Notes under the pieces: generated by a model
The model's database searches: none
Told to the model about the DNA's origin: nothing
The model's input: the letters and a program-made list of their open reading frames with translations, nothing else
Translations under genes and position numbers: made by a program
Origin: Pedosphaera sp.
GTDB taxonomy: Bacteria; Verrucomicrobiota; Verrucomicrobiia; Limisphaerales; AAA164-E04
Reading direction: 5' to 3'
Length of the DNA: 64,000 nucleotides
Assembly: GCA_002690655.1 (NCBI GenBank)
Contig: NZFL01000011.1
Location: forward strand, 169,448-233,447
Shown here: piece after piece, positions 18,244 through 26,877 of the stretch
Position numbering within the stretch: the first letter of the stretch is position 1
How the letters are laid out: each line of letters opens with the position of its first letter

Positions 18244-18897
18244 TTACTGCTGAAGTTTGCTTGATATTTGTTGATTTAAATCCATTACCAATTGGTGCAG
18301 GATTTTCTTCAAACCTGTGCCTGTAGAAGCGACGTAATCCTCAACTTGATTTGACTGCAGTGAGGTTATCTCTTCATAGGTTCGGGCCCAGTTTTCTTCT
18401 GACGAATTGCCTTTCCTGGGAGATTGATAATCAATGAGCATCCACCGGATTTTCAAAACGCTTTGAAGGTGGTTTGAGTTCCTTCGATCCAGATAAGATT
18501 CAAGGAGTCTTCCCTCCAGATAATAGTCCGCTTCCATTAAACTGTCCTCACTGGTGATAGAGATAAAATTACCGGTCTGAATCAATGCGGATATACATGA
18601 ATCTGTAATCATATCTCGAGGGTAGGCAAACCATTCATTATAAAAGTCTTTTTCCCATTGATCATCAGGCAAACGGTAAACAAAAGACTTTCCTTCAAAA
18701 GGAGCTGAGACTCCTGAGTTACGCACTTTGATTCGGTATGGAAGGGGGTGGGGTTCTTTGCTTTTTTCGAAGCTCAGGTCCGGCATATAACTTATTTTTT
18801 CTGGATATGGCCTGTTCAAGGCACAACCAGATGTCCCCCCCAGACAAACAAGAGTCAGCAGGGTAAATACGATGGTATGAGTGGTGGGAGTTTTCAT
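18244..18897 (-). CDS. ABC-type transport auxiliary lipoprotein of the MCE system
   Basis: A 217-residue lipoprotein: the signal peptide ends in 'TSGC', so Cys25 or so would be lipidated. The remaining fold ('PYRIKVRNSGVSAPFEGKS', 'YLEGRLLESY', 'ARTYEEITSLQS') is like the PqiC/YmbA auxiliary lipoproteins that accompany MCE transporters. It probably acts at the outer membrane or in the periplasm to complete lipid transfer. It is the last gene of the four-gene minus-strand operon, 22 bases after the MCE gene. Confidence 0.75.
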   Translation of the reverse strand: MKTPTTHTIVFTLLTLVCLGGTSGCALNRPYPEKISYMPDLSFEKSKEPHPLPYRIKVRNSGVSAPFEGKSFVYRLPDDQWEKDFYNEWFAYPRDMITDSCISALIQTGNFISITSEDSLMEADYYLEGRLLESYLDRRNSNHLQSVLKIRWMLIDYQSPRKGNSSEENWARTYEEITSLQSNQVEDYVASTGTGLKKILHQLVMDLNQQISSKLQQ

Positions 18898-18919
18898 TTT
18901 TCCAGTGACATTTATGAGT

Positions 18920-19897
18920 CTATGGCTTCCTGGTGGGAGGAGGAGCTCCGAACAGTAATTGGCTTGGGTAGTTTTTAGCGTTGTCAGTAATGGTCTTAAG
19001 GTTGTCAGTCAGTATACGAAGATTATCAAGGACCAGACCGATTCTCCCCTGATTGCCGCCGGTCATTTGATTGAGGTTTTCCAAAGCACTGTGTAATTCA
19101 TCAATCGTAGACATCAGCTTGGGATCGTTGAAAAGGGATTGCATGGAATGAAGAGCTTTTTGCGTCTCTTTTGAAATTTGTGGAAGATCAAGGTCTTTTA
19201 ACATCGTCTGGATCTCCTGATTTGTAACGCGAAGTTCCTTCAATAATTGATCCAGGTTGCCACTGAGTGAAGCCAGATCAGTTGTTTCAAGCTTATCTTT
19301 TGCTACCGTAAACAATCCGTTTACATTATCGACCAGCCCCAGAATATCTGCATTTTCAAGTTTTCGGAAAACCTCTTCCGCTGAACTCACGATACGCGTA
19401 AAAGAACTCCCTGCAGAAGGGATGTAACCGTTATCGGGTGTCCAATCAATTGCCAGGGGTGGATGCAGACCGGGATCAAGATAATCCAGTTCGATATAAG
19501 AAGTTCCAGTTAAACCAACGCTCGCCATCCGGACCCGCAGACCTCTTTCAACTTCACGCTCAAGCAGGGTTTTTTCGGGGGTTTTAGATCCTCCAAATAT
19601 ATTTTGTTCCAACGAAATGATCAACCTTACATAAGGCTTGCGCTTTTCCATAGGTTTACTCGACTCATAGCGTGTTCGAGTGAAATCGATGGATTTGATA
19701 TTTCCAATGGGAACTCCTCGAAACTTGACGGCTGTTCCCAGATCAACTCCATGGACTGATTGATTCAGATAAGTCTCAAAGACCGGTTGATCTTCAAACA
19801 TTGTTCCCACACCCATGATGAGGGTGGCAGATACGGCCAAAACGGTTGTTCCTATGACGAAAAGACCCAGTTTGAAATAATTAGATTTACTGTTCAT
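18920..19897 (-). CDS. mlaD: MCE-domain lipid-binding protein (MlaD-like)
   Basis: A 325-residue periplasmic protein anchored by an N-terminal membrane helix (about 8-30). The MCE domain follows with 'VHGVDLGTAVKFRGVPIG' (about 48-65). The C-terminal half is long and helical (about 190-310), as in MlaD/PqiB-type needles or rings that pass phospholipid through the periplasm. It lies between the ATPase and the auxiliary lipoprotein in the operon. Which direction lipid moves cannot be read from sequence. Confidence 0.88.
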   Translation of the reverse strand: MNSKSNYFKLGLFVIGTTVLAVSATLIMGVGTMFEDQPVFETYLNQSVHGVDLGTAVKFRGVPIGNIKSIDFTRTRYESSKPMEKRKPYVRLIISLEQNIFGGSKTPEKTLLEREVERGLRVRMASVGLTGTSYIELDYLDPGLHPPLAIDWTPDNGYIPSAGSSFTRIVSSAEEVFRKLENADILGLVDNVNGLFTVAKDKLETTDLASLSGNLDQLLKELRVTNQEIQTMLKDLDLPQISKETQKALHSMQSLFNDPKLMSTIDELHSALENLNQMTGGNQGRIGLVLDNLRILTDNLKTITDNAKNYPSQLLFGAPPPTRKP

Positions 19898-19914
19898 GAC
19901 AACATGATGAAAAA

Positions 19915-20697
19915 TTAATCCTTCAGCTGTGTGATATTGTTGAGCTTGCCGCGGTTAAAGAATTCACGGACCGTTGCATTGGAGTGTGATTGCTGCAGAG
20001 TAACGGGTGGTCCGTCAGCGATGATTCCTTTGGTTTCAGCATCCAGCATGATCACACGATCGGCAATGGCAAAGATGCTTGCCAATTCATGAGAAACGAT
20101 AACAAAGGTAATTCCCAGGCTCTCAGCTAATCGTCGAATAAGCGCATCGAGTTCGGATGAGGTAATGGGGTCTAGGCCGGCCGAAGGTTCATCGAGAAAT
20201 AATACTTCAGGATCGAGCGCCATGGCACGTGCTATGGCCGCTCTCTTTTGCATGCCCCCGCTTACCTCAGACGGGTAATGTTTCGTGAAATTACCGAGAC
20301 CGACCAGCGATAGTTTCATATGTGCAATAAGGTTCATGGCATGGTTACCCAAAGTCGTATGCTCTTCCAAAGGGAGTCGAACATTCTCGAGTAAACTCAT
20401 GGATCCAAACAGAGCACCACTCTGATACATGACACCGATGTTTTTGAGAATACGACGATGCTCTTGCTGGTTGGCGTGAACGAGATCTTGATCAATGATC
20501 TTGATGGAGCCTTCAGCGGGCTGGTAGAGGCCGATGAGATGTTTTAAAAGTGTGCTTTTTCCGCAACCGGAACCACCCAGTATGATGAATACTTCACCAC
20601 GCCTTACTTCGAAATTAATGTTATCTAGAATGACAGATGTCCCGTATGCACACGTGAGTGCATTTGCTTGGATCACGATGTCATTTTTAATGCTCAT
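19915..20697 (-). CDS. mlaF: MCE-system ABC transporter ATPase (MlaF-like)
   Basis: A 260-residue ABC ATPase. Walker A is 'GGSGCGKSTLL', the signature is 'VSGGMQKRAAIARAM' and Walker B is 'VLFLDEPSAGLDP', followed by 'VIVSHELASI'. The GGM form of the signature is characteristic of MlaF. The start at 20697 overlaps the stop of the upstream permease gene by four bases (ATGA), which sets it over a longer in-frame start at 20886 lying inside the permease gene. Confidence 0.93.
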   Translation of the reverse strand: MSIKNDIVIQANALTCAYGTSVILDNINFEVRRGEVFIILGGSGCGKSTLLKHLIGLYQPAEGSIKIIDQDLVHANQQEHRRILKNIGVMYQSGALFGSMSLLENVRLPLEEHTTLGNHAMNLIAHMKLSLVGLGNFTKHYPSEVSGGMQKRAAIARAMALDPEVLFLDEPSAGLDPITSSELDALIRRLAESLGITFVIVSHELASIFAIADRVIMLDAETKGIIADGPPVTLQQSHSNATVREFFNRGKLNNITQLKD

Positions 20698-21839
20698 AAA
20701 CCCAGAATATAATAAATCACAGAAAATAAACCATCTGCCATAACGATCAAAACAATTCCGCTTACGACAGCTCGAGTGGTGCTTTGGCCCACTGCACTCG
20801 CGCCCATGCTTGTTTGCATTCCTCGAAAACAACCAATGCCTGCGACCAATAATCCGAACACACCCGCTTTGAATAGGCCTCCCCAAAGATCAGTGAGTGT
20901 CACGGCGGATTTTATTTGGTTGATGTAGATGATGGTAGGGAACCCAAGACCTATGTAAACGACCCATCCTCCCACGAGTCCCATGAAATTGGCAAATAAG
21001 GCTAGTAATGGAGTGACAATAACCGAGGCAATGATTCTAGGGATAGCCAGGAAACGCACAGGATCTATTCCCATGGTCTGAAGCGCATTGACTTCTTCAT
21101 TTACTTTCATGGTCCCGATTTCAGCAGCAAATGCAGAACCCGATCTTCCCGCGAGAAGAATGGCTGTCATCAAAGGTCCAAGTTCGCGCAGCATGGCAAC
21201 ACTCACAAGATCTGCTATAAATAACTCAGCTGCGAATTGTTTGAGTGGAATGGCCGATTGAAAAGCCATGATAAGTCCCATTAAAAAACAAACAAGACAC
21301 ACAATGGGCAATGCATTGACGCCAGCGCGTTCAATCGTCAACAACATGTCTTTCCAGCGTATTGTGGATGGGTGCTTAAGCGCAATCCAAAGGGAGTAAA
21401 AGGCCTCACCCACAAAACTAGTCAATTCCTTCAGGTCCTGAAGAAATTGACTCGCGGTAAGGCCTACCTCTTCAGTGATGGGTATCGGTTTGGCTTTTGA
21501 GTTGGGCTCGGGCTTGAAGTGTTTTAAGTCGAATTGATCAAGCAGTTGTTGAAAATCCTTTTTCAGTCCCTCAAGAGTGATATCAACATTTGTTCTGCGT
21601 TGAGCCTCAAGAAGCAGGTCGGCTAGCATGGCGATTCCCGTACCGTCACAATAATTGATGTTGTGAACATCAATTATTACCGTAGAAATTAATCGAGAGC
21701 TTGTTTTTTTACGTGCTTTGTCCCAAACCTTGCTCACAGACTCGGTTCGCAATTCTCCTTTGAAAACCAGTGTTATTGAATCAGTGGTTTCATCAACAAA
21801 CTCCAGACTTGGAGGAGGTGAGTTTCGAAAGCTCGGCAC
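20694..21839 (-). CDS. STAS-MlaE fusion permease
   Basis: A 381-residue protein fusing an N-terminal STAS domain (about 10-110, with 'INYCDGTGIAMLADLL') to an MlaE/DUF140 permease (about 135-380). Permease landmarks are 'LPIVCLVCFLMGLIMAFQ', 'RELGPLMTAILLAGRSG', 'SAFAAEIGTMKVNEE' and 'VFGLLVAGIGCFRG'. In E. coli the STAS protein MlaB is separate and regulates the ATPase; here it is fused to the permease, a form known in several phyla. It is the first gene of the MCE operon, followed by the ATPase, MCE protein and lipoprotein, and is divergent from the sulfatase. Confidence 0.9.
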   Translation of the reverse strand: MPSFRNSPPPSLEFVDETTDSITLVFKGELRTESVSKVWDKARKKTSSRLISTVIIDVHNINYCDGTGIAMLADLLLEAQRRTNVDITLEGLKKDFQQLLDQFDLKHFKPEPNSKAKPIPITEEVGLTASQFLQDLKELTSFVGEAFYSLWIALKHPSTIRWKDMLLTIERAGVNALPIVCLVCFLMGLIMAFQSAIPLKQFAAELFIADLVSVAMLRELGPLMTAILLAGRSGSAFAAEIGTMKVNEEVNALQTMGIDPVRFLAIPRIIASVIVTPLLALFANFMGLVGGWVVYIGLGFPTIIYINQIKSAVTLTDLWGGLFKAGVFGLLVAGIGCFRGMQTSMGASAVGQSTTRAVVSGIVLIVMADGLFSVIYYILGL

Positions 21840-21988
21840 ATGGCAATCACAACGCCTAATTCAGAACAAGTCGAGTTAAATTCCCCGGTGCCATATTAGC
21901 TTTACTGATTGATTATTCTGTAATTAAAGATTGAGCAGGAGTGGAGTGTTTTGTTGTCCCTCTTTCGTTGATACGATATATCCTCTAC

Positions 21989-23377
21989 ATGCGCTTTTCT
22001 GAACTATTGTTAAAAACTGGTTTCCCTTTCCTGAGCCTGCTGGTTTCTTTTGTTTGCAATTCTTCGCCCACTGTGAGTGACCGGCCCAATATCATTTATG
22101 TCATGGCAGACGATTTAGGGTGGGGGGATCTCGGGTGTTACGGACAGAAGCGCATTCTTACACCTCATCTTGACCAAATGGCTTTTGATGGAATGCGTTT
22201 CACTCAAGTGTATGCAGGTTCAACTGTATGCGCTCCGTCTCGCTCAGTATTGATGACCGGTTTGCATGCGGGACACACGCAGATTCGGGGCAACGCGAGA
22301 ATTCCTTTGCGTCCTGAAGATATAACAGTGGCAGAAGTCTTAAAAAAGGAAGGCTACCAAACAGCTTTAATTGGTAAATGGGGACTTGGGGAACCTGGGA
22401 CAACTGGGATTCCCCGCAAACAGGGGTTTGATTATTTTTACGGCTATTTAAATCAACGTCATGCCCATAATTATTATCCAACTCACCTCTGGAGGAACGA
22501 AACCAAAGTAGCGCTTCGAAATACAGTTCCTGATGAAGATGGTGTTGGAGGAGGTGTTTCCGATAATAAACTGGATTACAGTCACGATTTAATCATGGAT
22601 GAAGCTCTTGGTTATATTCATGAACATGCTGAACAGCCTTTTTTTCTGTATTTGGCATTGACGATTCCGCACGCCAACAATGAAGCACGCAGTCAAGGGA
22701 TGGAAGTACCTGAACTGGAGGCTTACGCCGAATTAGATTGGCCAGAACCGCAGAAAGGGCATGGAGCCATGATCAGTCGCATGGATCGAGATATAGGTCG
22801 ACTCTTTGCTGAACTAGAATCTCTTGGAATCGACAATGATACCATTGTGTTCTTCACGTCCGATAACGGACCGCACAAAGAAGGAGGAAACAATCCCGAT
22901 TTCAATGACTCCAACGGGCCCTTGCGTGGAATTAAGCGAGCCATGTACGACGGTGGAATTCGAGTTCCGATGATTGTCAAGTGGCCAGGCCGTATTCCAT
23001 CCGGCCTTGTGAATGATACAGTTTGGTATTTCGCAGATTTCCTTCCTACTGCAGCTGATTTGGTCGGTGCTGAAACACCTGCAGGCCTGGATGGGGTCAG
23101 CATCAAACCAACCTTGTTTGGCAAATATCAAGATCTTTCCGATCGCATGCTGTATTGGGAGTTTCATGAGCGTGGATTCAAACAAGCATCACGATGGGGG
23201 AATTGGAAAGCGGTGCGTGTTGGATGGAAAGAACCTATTCAACTTTTCCATCTTATCGGGGATTCAAGTGAGCATTATAACTTGGCTTCACACTACCCTG
23301 GGGTAGTTTCCAAATTTGAGAGGTTTTTGAATCATGAGCGCACGGATTCAAAACACTGGCCGATAAAAAATAAATGA
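21989..23377 (+). CDS. Secreted arylsulfatase-family enzyme (formylglycine type)
   Basis: A 462-residue protein with a signal peptide (about 1-28). The sulfatase signature 'CAPSRSVLMTG' holds Cys81, which a formylglycine-generating enzyme would oxidise. The metal site is seen in 'MADDLGWGDLG' and 'FTSDNGPHKEGG', and the second signature is 'LIGKWGLGEPG'. Family members remove sulfate esters from glycans or other compounds, usually outside the cytoplasm; the specific substrate cannot be stated. The start at ATG 21989 gives a better signal peptide than one 48 bases upstream. A degenerate relative of this family lies at about 33.3-34.0 kb. Confidence 0.93.
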   Translation: MRFSELLLKTGFPFLSLLVSFVCNSSPTVSDRPNIIYVMADDLGWGDLGCYGQKRILTPHLDQMAFDGMRFTQVYAGSTVCAPSRSVLMTGLHAGHTQIRGNARIPLRPEDITVAEVLKKEGYQTALIGKWGLGEPGTTGIPRKQGFDYFYGYLNQRHAHNYYPTHLWRNETKVALRNTVPDEDGVGGGVSDNKLDYSHDLIMDEALGYIHEHAEQPFFLYLALTIPHANNEARSQGMEVPELEAYAELDWPEPQKGHGAMISRMDRDIGRLFAELESLGIDNDTIVFFTSDNGPHKEGGNNPDFNDSNGPLRGIKRAMYDGGIRVPMIVKWPGRIPSGLVNDTVWYFADFLPTAADLVGAETPAGLDGVSIKPTLFGKYQDLSDRMLYWEFHERGFKQASRWGNWKAVRVGWKEPIQLFHLIGDSSEHYNLASHYPGVVSKFERFLNHERTDSKHWPIKNK

Positions 23378-24269
23378 TGATAAAGCGCTAGGATGTAATC
23401 AAGTGCGAGAGTCTGATATTGTTTCTTAGGCAATAATCATTTGGAAACATTACGGCTCTGTTTTTTTATTCTTCATCAGAAATTACTACTTTGAATAACA
23501 CTTTCACGATTCATGAATCGACAGCACCCAGCACCCAGAGACAATGGGATTGCATGATTTTGTGCCAGTTATCGCTACTTGCTCCTGAAATCATACCTTT
23601 CCATATGAGGGCGATCGCCTGCTGACAAATCAAAGCGTCTGATTCTTGAGAATGAAGACTTAATCGCAATGAACGAGTATGACACGAGCGGCCACGGTCA
23701 ATGGGCTCAATCCTCTAACTAATGACCAGTGTATCCAGACAAACCGATACGCAGGCAAGACGAAACCCAGCAAATAAAAGGAAGCTAGTGCCCGCTGGGA
23801 CAGGCAAGGGCATTTATCGATTTATCCCTCCAGACCGCAATAGCGGTAAGGGAAACTCCTGGGGCAAGAACCCGATGGTGGAAGCGCCTAAGAAACTTGC
23901 AAACAACAGGTTAGCATTTTTTCGGCCGGGATAGGTAATTTTTTTCATCCTGTACATCGAAGGCCACTTGAGGATGGCGTTAATAGCAAAAAGCATGGCG
24001 AGAGAGAAAAGAAAGGAAAGGGTTCGCTTCCCCTTAATCTAAGGGTGGAAAGTTTCCCTCATTTCGTAAGGTGTTGATTTGCATGCAACTAGAATTTTTG
24101 GGTAAGGGTTTTTTAATTTCATTTGAATAAAACCTCGAGATGTTGAGTCTCAATCGGTGTGGTTATTCATGTTCTCTCTGAGATCATAGTGACTCGTCAG
24201 GATATGCCGTTTTTTTGTATGACTGGCATCATTCTGGCGAATGTGCGTTGGTTTAGTTGCTTGGGTTAG
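23378..24269. other. Long gene-poor intergenic region
   Basis: About 890 bases with no gene I can defend. The one longer plus-strand reading frame (23722-23934) and its minus-strand counterpart (23814-23996) match nothing I recognise. A minus-strand frame from about 23717 to 23512 is open and ends with 'ASSDNWHKIMQSHCLWVLG', which looks somewhat protein-like but lacks a start codon near its head; it could be the tail of a decayed gene. The terminator at 24270-24302 ends this interval, implying a transcript. Confidence 0.4.
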
Positions 24270-24302
24270 AAAAGCGTCGGTTTACCGGCGCTTTTCGTTT
24301 TT
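24270..24302 (+). terminator. Rho-independent terminator with no recognised upstream gene
   Basis: An 11-base-pair stem (24270-24280 with 24285-24295, one G-T pair) closes a 'ttta' loop and is followed by 'cgttttttt'-type T-rich sequence. It is oriented for plus-strand transcription. The nearest plus-strand gene ends about 890 bases upstream. Confidence 0.75.
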
Positions 24303-24426
24303 TCCGGATCAGTGGATACAGCACAGACATAACCTCACTAGTGCAGACATATCATCGTTATTGAATAGAAAAGAGTTTCCAATTGCTGCGAATTCCTTAG
24401 ATTTTTTCTCATTCAATTCAATGCTC

Positions 24427-26079
24427 ATGAATACTCTCTCATCGAAATGTTTCTCAGGTGCTTTTGAGCGCTCTGCATTAAGCGTGGTGCTCATGCTTGG
24501 TGTATTGCTCGGGCAAACGCTATCAGCAGATAGCATGGTCGCCAAACCGATCCATGCTTTGATGATTTCAGGCGGCTGCTGCCATGATTATCCCAATCAA
24601 AACCTCATTCTTTCGGAGGGGATTTCCATGCGGTCCAATGTAGAGTGGACGCTTGTGAATCAAGGAGGAACATCACGTGATGTGAAAATTCCCATTTATG
24701 ATAATCCTGATTGGATAGATGGATATGATGTGGTTGTTCACAATGAATGTTTCGGGGGAGTGACAGATGTTGACTGGCTTGAATCCATCGTCGAAGCCCA
24801 CACAAATTCTGGCACACCTGCGGTTTTTATCCACTGTTCACTGCACAGTTATCGAGCAGCGGATACAGATGCCTGGCGCTCATTGATGGGAGCTAGATCA
24901 ACAAGCCATGAGGGACATCGGCCACTTGAAGTGAAAAATCTTCGCCCGAATCACCCAATCATGAAAACCTTTCCGCCGGTCTGGCAGACTCCGAATGGAG
25001 AACTTTATAAAATTGAAAAGACCTGGCCAGACGCCATACCTTTGGCTAAAGCGTTCGGTAAAGATACTCAAAAAGATCACATATGCATCTGGATAAATCA
25101 TTTAGGGAATGCTCGTGTGTTCACGACTACCCTTGGTCATCACAACGAAACCATGCAATCACCGGTTTATCTCGACATGGTCAATCGAGGGTTGCTCTGG
25201 GCGGTTGGTAAATTGGAATCAAACGGTTTACCTGCCATTGGATATCAGGCTCCATCGGAAAAAACCATTCCCAGTCGTCGCATTCTAGCAGGTGATTATT
25301 CGCGTGGCCGCATAGCGATTGTAGACGAAAAAGGGAAGGTGGAATGGGAACATGCTATTCGAGACATTCATGATCTGCATCGATTGCCGAACGGAAATAT
25401 TCTCTTTCAAACCAGTTGGACGAAAATACTGGAAATGACACCAGCCAAGGAGGTTGTATGGAGTTATGACGCGGCAATCGCAAATGGCAATCAAGCTCGC
25501 AAAGTTGAGGTCCATGCGTTTCAGCGATTGGCAAATGGATTAACCATGATCGCAGAAAGTGGGCCAGCACGCATTATTGAAGTAGATCGAAATGGGGTGA
25601 TGCACCGGGAAATCGCATTACACGTGGACAATCGATCACCACACCGGGATACACGGATGGTACGTAAATTGAAAAATGGAAACTACCTTGTTTGCCACGA
25701 AGCGGATAATGCCGTTCGCGAATACGATATGAAAGGGAAAGTGATATGGGAGTGTCATACAGGTGGCGAGGTATACGGTGCGATTCGTTTAGGCAATGGG
25801 AACACGCTAATCGGCAATGGTAGCGGCCATAATGTGCTGGAAGTCAACAAAGAAGGTCAAACTGTCTGGTCAATTGAAGAAAACGAGCTTCCGGGGATAC
25901 AATTGGCATGGGTGACAACTGTCGAAGAGTTACCCAATGGTAATTTCATGATTGGTAATTGTCATGCGGGAGCAGAAAACCCACAAATCATAGAAGTCAC
26001 ACGAAACAAAGAGGTGGTCTGGAAATTCAATAACTTTGAGGTCTTTGGGAATGCCATGCCTTGTTCCAAGGTGTTTTAA
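24427..26079 (+). CDS. Secreted ThuA-domain protein fused to a PQQ-like/beta-propeller domain
   Basis: About 550 residues with a signal peptide (about 1-35, ending near 'LSA-DS'). The first half is a ThuA-like (trehalose-utilisation, glutamine-amidotransferase-like) domain with 'ISGGCCHDYPNQ', 'DVVVHNECFGG' and 'AVFIHCSLHSYR'. The second half (about 265-550) has repeated '...LPNGNIL', 'LKNGNYLV', 'LGNGNTLIGN', 'LPNGNFMIGN' units, as in PQQ-like or arylsulfotransferase-like propellers. Family function is unknown; ThuA proteins in this phylum often occur with sugar dehydrogenases. The start was set at 24427 (or 24421) because an in-frame start at 24241 would run through the terminator. DUF1080 protein follows 33 bases later. 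Confidence 0.82.
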   Translation: MNTLSSKCFSGAFERSALSVVLMLGVLLGQTLSADSMVAKPIHALMISGGCCHDYPNQNLILSEGISMRSNVEWTLVNQGGTSRDVKIPIYDNPDWIDGYDVVVHNECFGGVTDVDWLESIVEAHTNSGTPAVFIHCSLHSYRAADTDAWRSLMGARSTSHEGHRPLEVKNLRPNHPIMKTFPPVWQTPNGELYKIEKTWPDAIPLAKAFGKDTQKDHICIWINHLGNARVFTTTLGHHNETMQSPVYLDMVNRGLLWAVGKLESNGLPAIGYQAPSEKTIPSRRILAGDYSRGRIAIVDEKGKVEWEHAIRDIHDLHRLPNGNILFQTSWTKILEMTPAKEVVWSYDAAIANGNQARKVEVHAFQRLANGLTMIAESGPARIIEVDRNGVMHREIALHVDNRSPHRDTRMVRKLKNGNYLVCHEADNAVREYDMKGKVIWECHTGGEVYGAIRLGNGNTLIGNGSGHNVLEVNKEGQTVWSIEENELPGIQLAWVTTVEELPNGNFMIGNCHAGAENPQIIEVTRNKEVVWKFNNFEVFGNAMPCSKVF

Positions 26080-26112
26080 GTATTTCTGGAAACATAAAAG
26101 TAAGTAATTGTT

Positions 26113-26865
26113 ATGAAATTATCATTCAAAAAATGGCTCTTTAACTGCATCACCGGATTCTGCGTCCTCTTGTTGGCTGCCACTGGTTGCAAGACATCCC
26201 AAAAATCAGCTTCCAGTGAAGTGACTTTTTTTAAACTGACTGAAAGCGTGCACCAGTGGCAGCAGCCCATTGGTGATTGGAAGGAAGTGGGCGTTATTCA
26301 ATTACGCGATGGGGATAATTCGGCTTTTAAAGTTGAAAAGGGAAGGGGTATTTTCCTCAATCACCCCGATGCTCAAACTGTGAACCTTCTTTCACATGCA
26401 CAACACGGCGATGTATCTTTACATGTTGAATTCACGGTGCCAGAGGGATCGAATTCTGGCGTTTATCTGCAGGGAAGGTACGAAGTACAGGTGCTTGACA
26501 GCTGGGGGAAAACCGATATTGGTCATGGAGATTGTGGCGGAATTTATCAACGATGGATCGGCGGGCGAGGGCTCGAAGGGCATGCGCCGAAAATCAACGC
26601 ATCCCTACCTCCCGGCGAATGGCAATCGTTTGATATCGTTTTTCGAGCACCCAGGTTCAATCAATCAGGCGAAAAAATCGAAAATGCGCGTTTTCTCAAA
26701 GTCGTTCATAATGGAGTCCCAGTTCACCATAATGTTTCTTTGAATGGTCCAACACGCTCGGCAAGTTTCGATGATGAACAACCGCTAGGACCTATCATGC
26801 TGCAAGGTGACCACGGTCCAGTAGCTTATCGAAATATTATTGTCCGGCCATTGAATCTTGATTGA
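26113..26865 (+). CDS. DUF1080 (3-keto-disaccharide hydrolase domain) lipoprotein
   Basis: A 250-residue protein with a lipoprotein signal ending in 'LLAATGC' (lipidated Cys about 25). The DUF1080 fold (concanavalin-A-like) shows 'GVYLQGRYEVQVLDSWG', 'GGIYQRW', 'GEWQSFDIVFRAPRF' and the terminal 'GPIMLQGDHGPVAYRNI'. Some DUF1080 proteins hydrolyse 3-keto-glycosides. It follows the ThuA-propeller gene by 33 bases, so the pair is probably one operon that handles a sugar derivative, which is inference from the families. Confidence 0.88.
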   Translation: MKLSFKKWLFNCITGFCVLLLAATGCKTSQKSASSEVTFFKLTESVHQWQQPIGDWKEVGVIQLRDGDNSAFKVEKGRGIFLNHPDAQTVNLLSHAQHGDVSLHVEFTVPEGSNSGVYLQGRYEVQVLDSWGKTDIGHGDCGGIYQRWIGGRGLEGHAPKINASLPPGEWQSFDIVFRAPRFNQSGEKIENARFLKVVHNGVPVHHNVSLNGPTRSASFDDEQPLGPIMLQGDHGPVAYRNIIVRPLNLD

Positions 26866-26877
26866 TGTTTGAGTGGA

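Noticed and set aside
23722-23934. 70-residue plus-strand frame in the long gap
   Set aside because: Composition is odd, there is no ribosome binding site and the opposite-strand frame is equally long; not supported as a gene.
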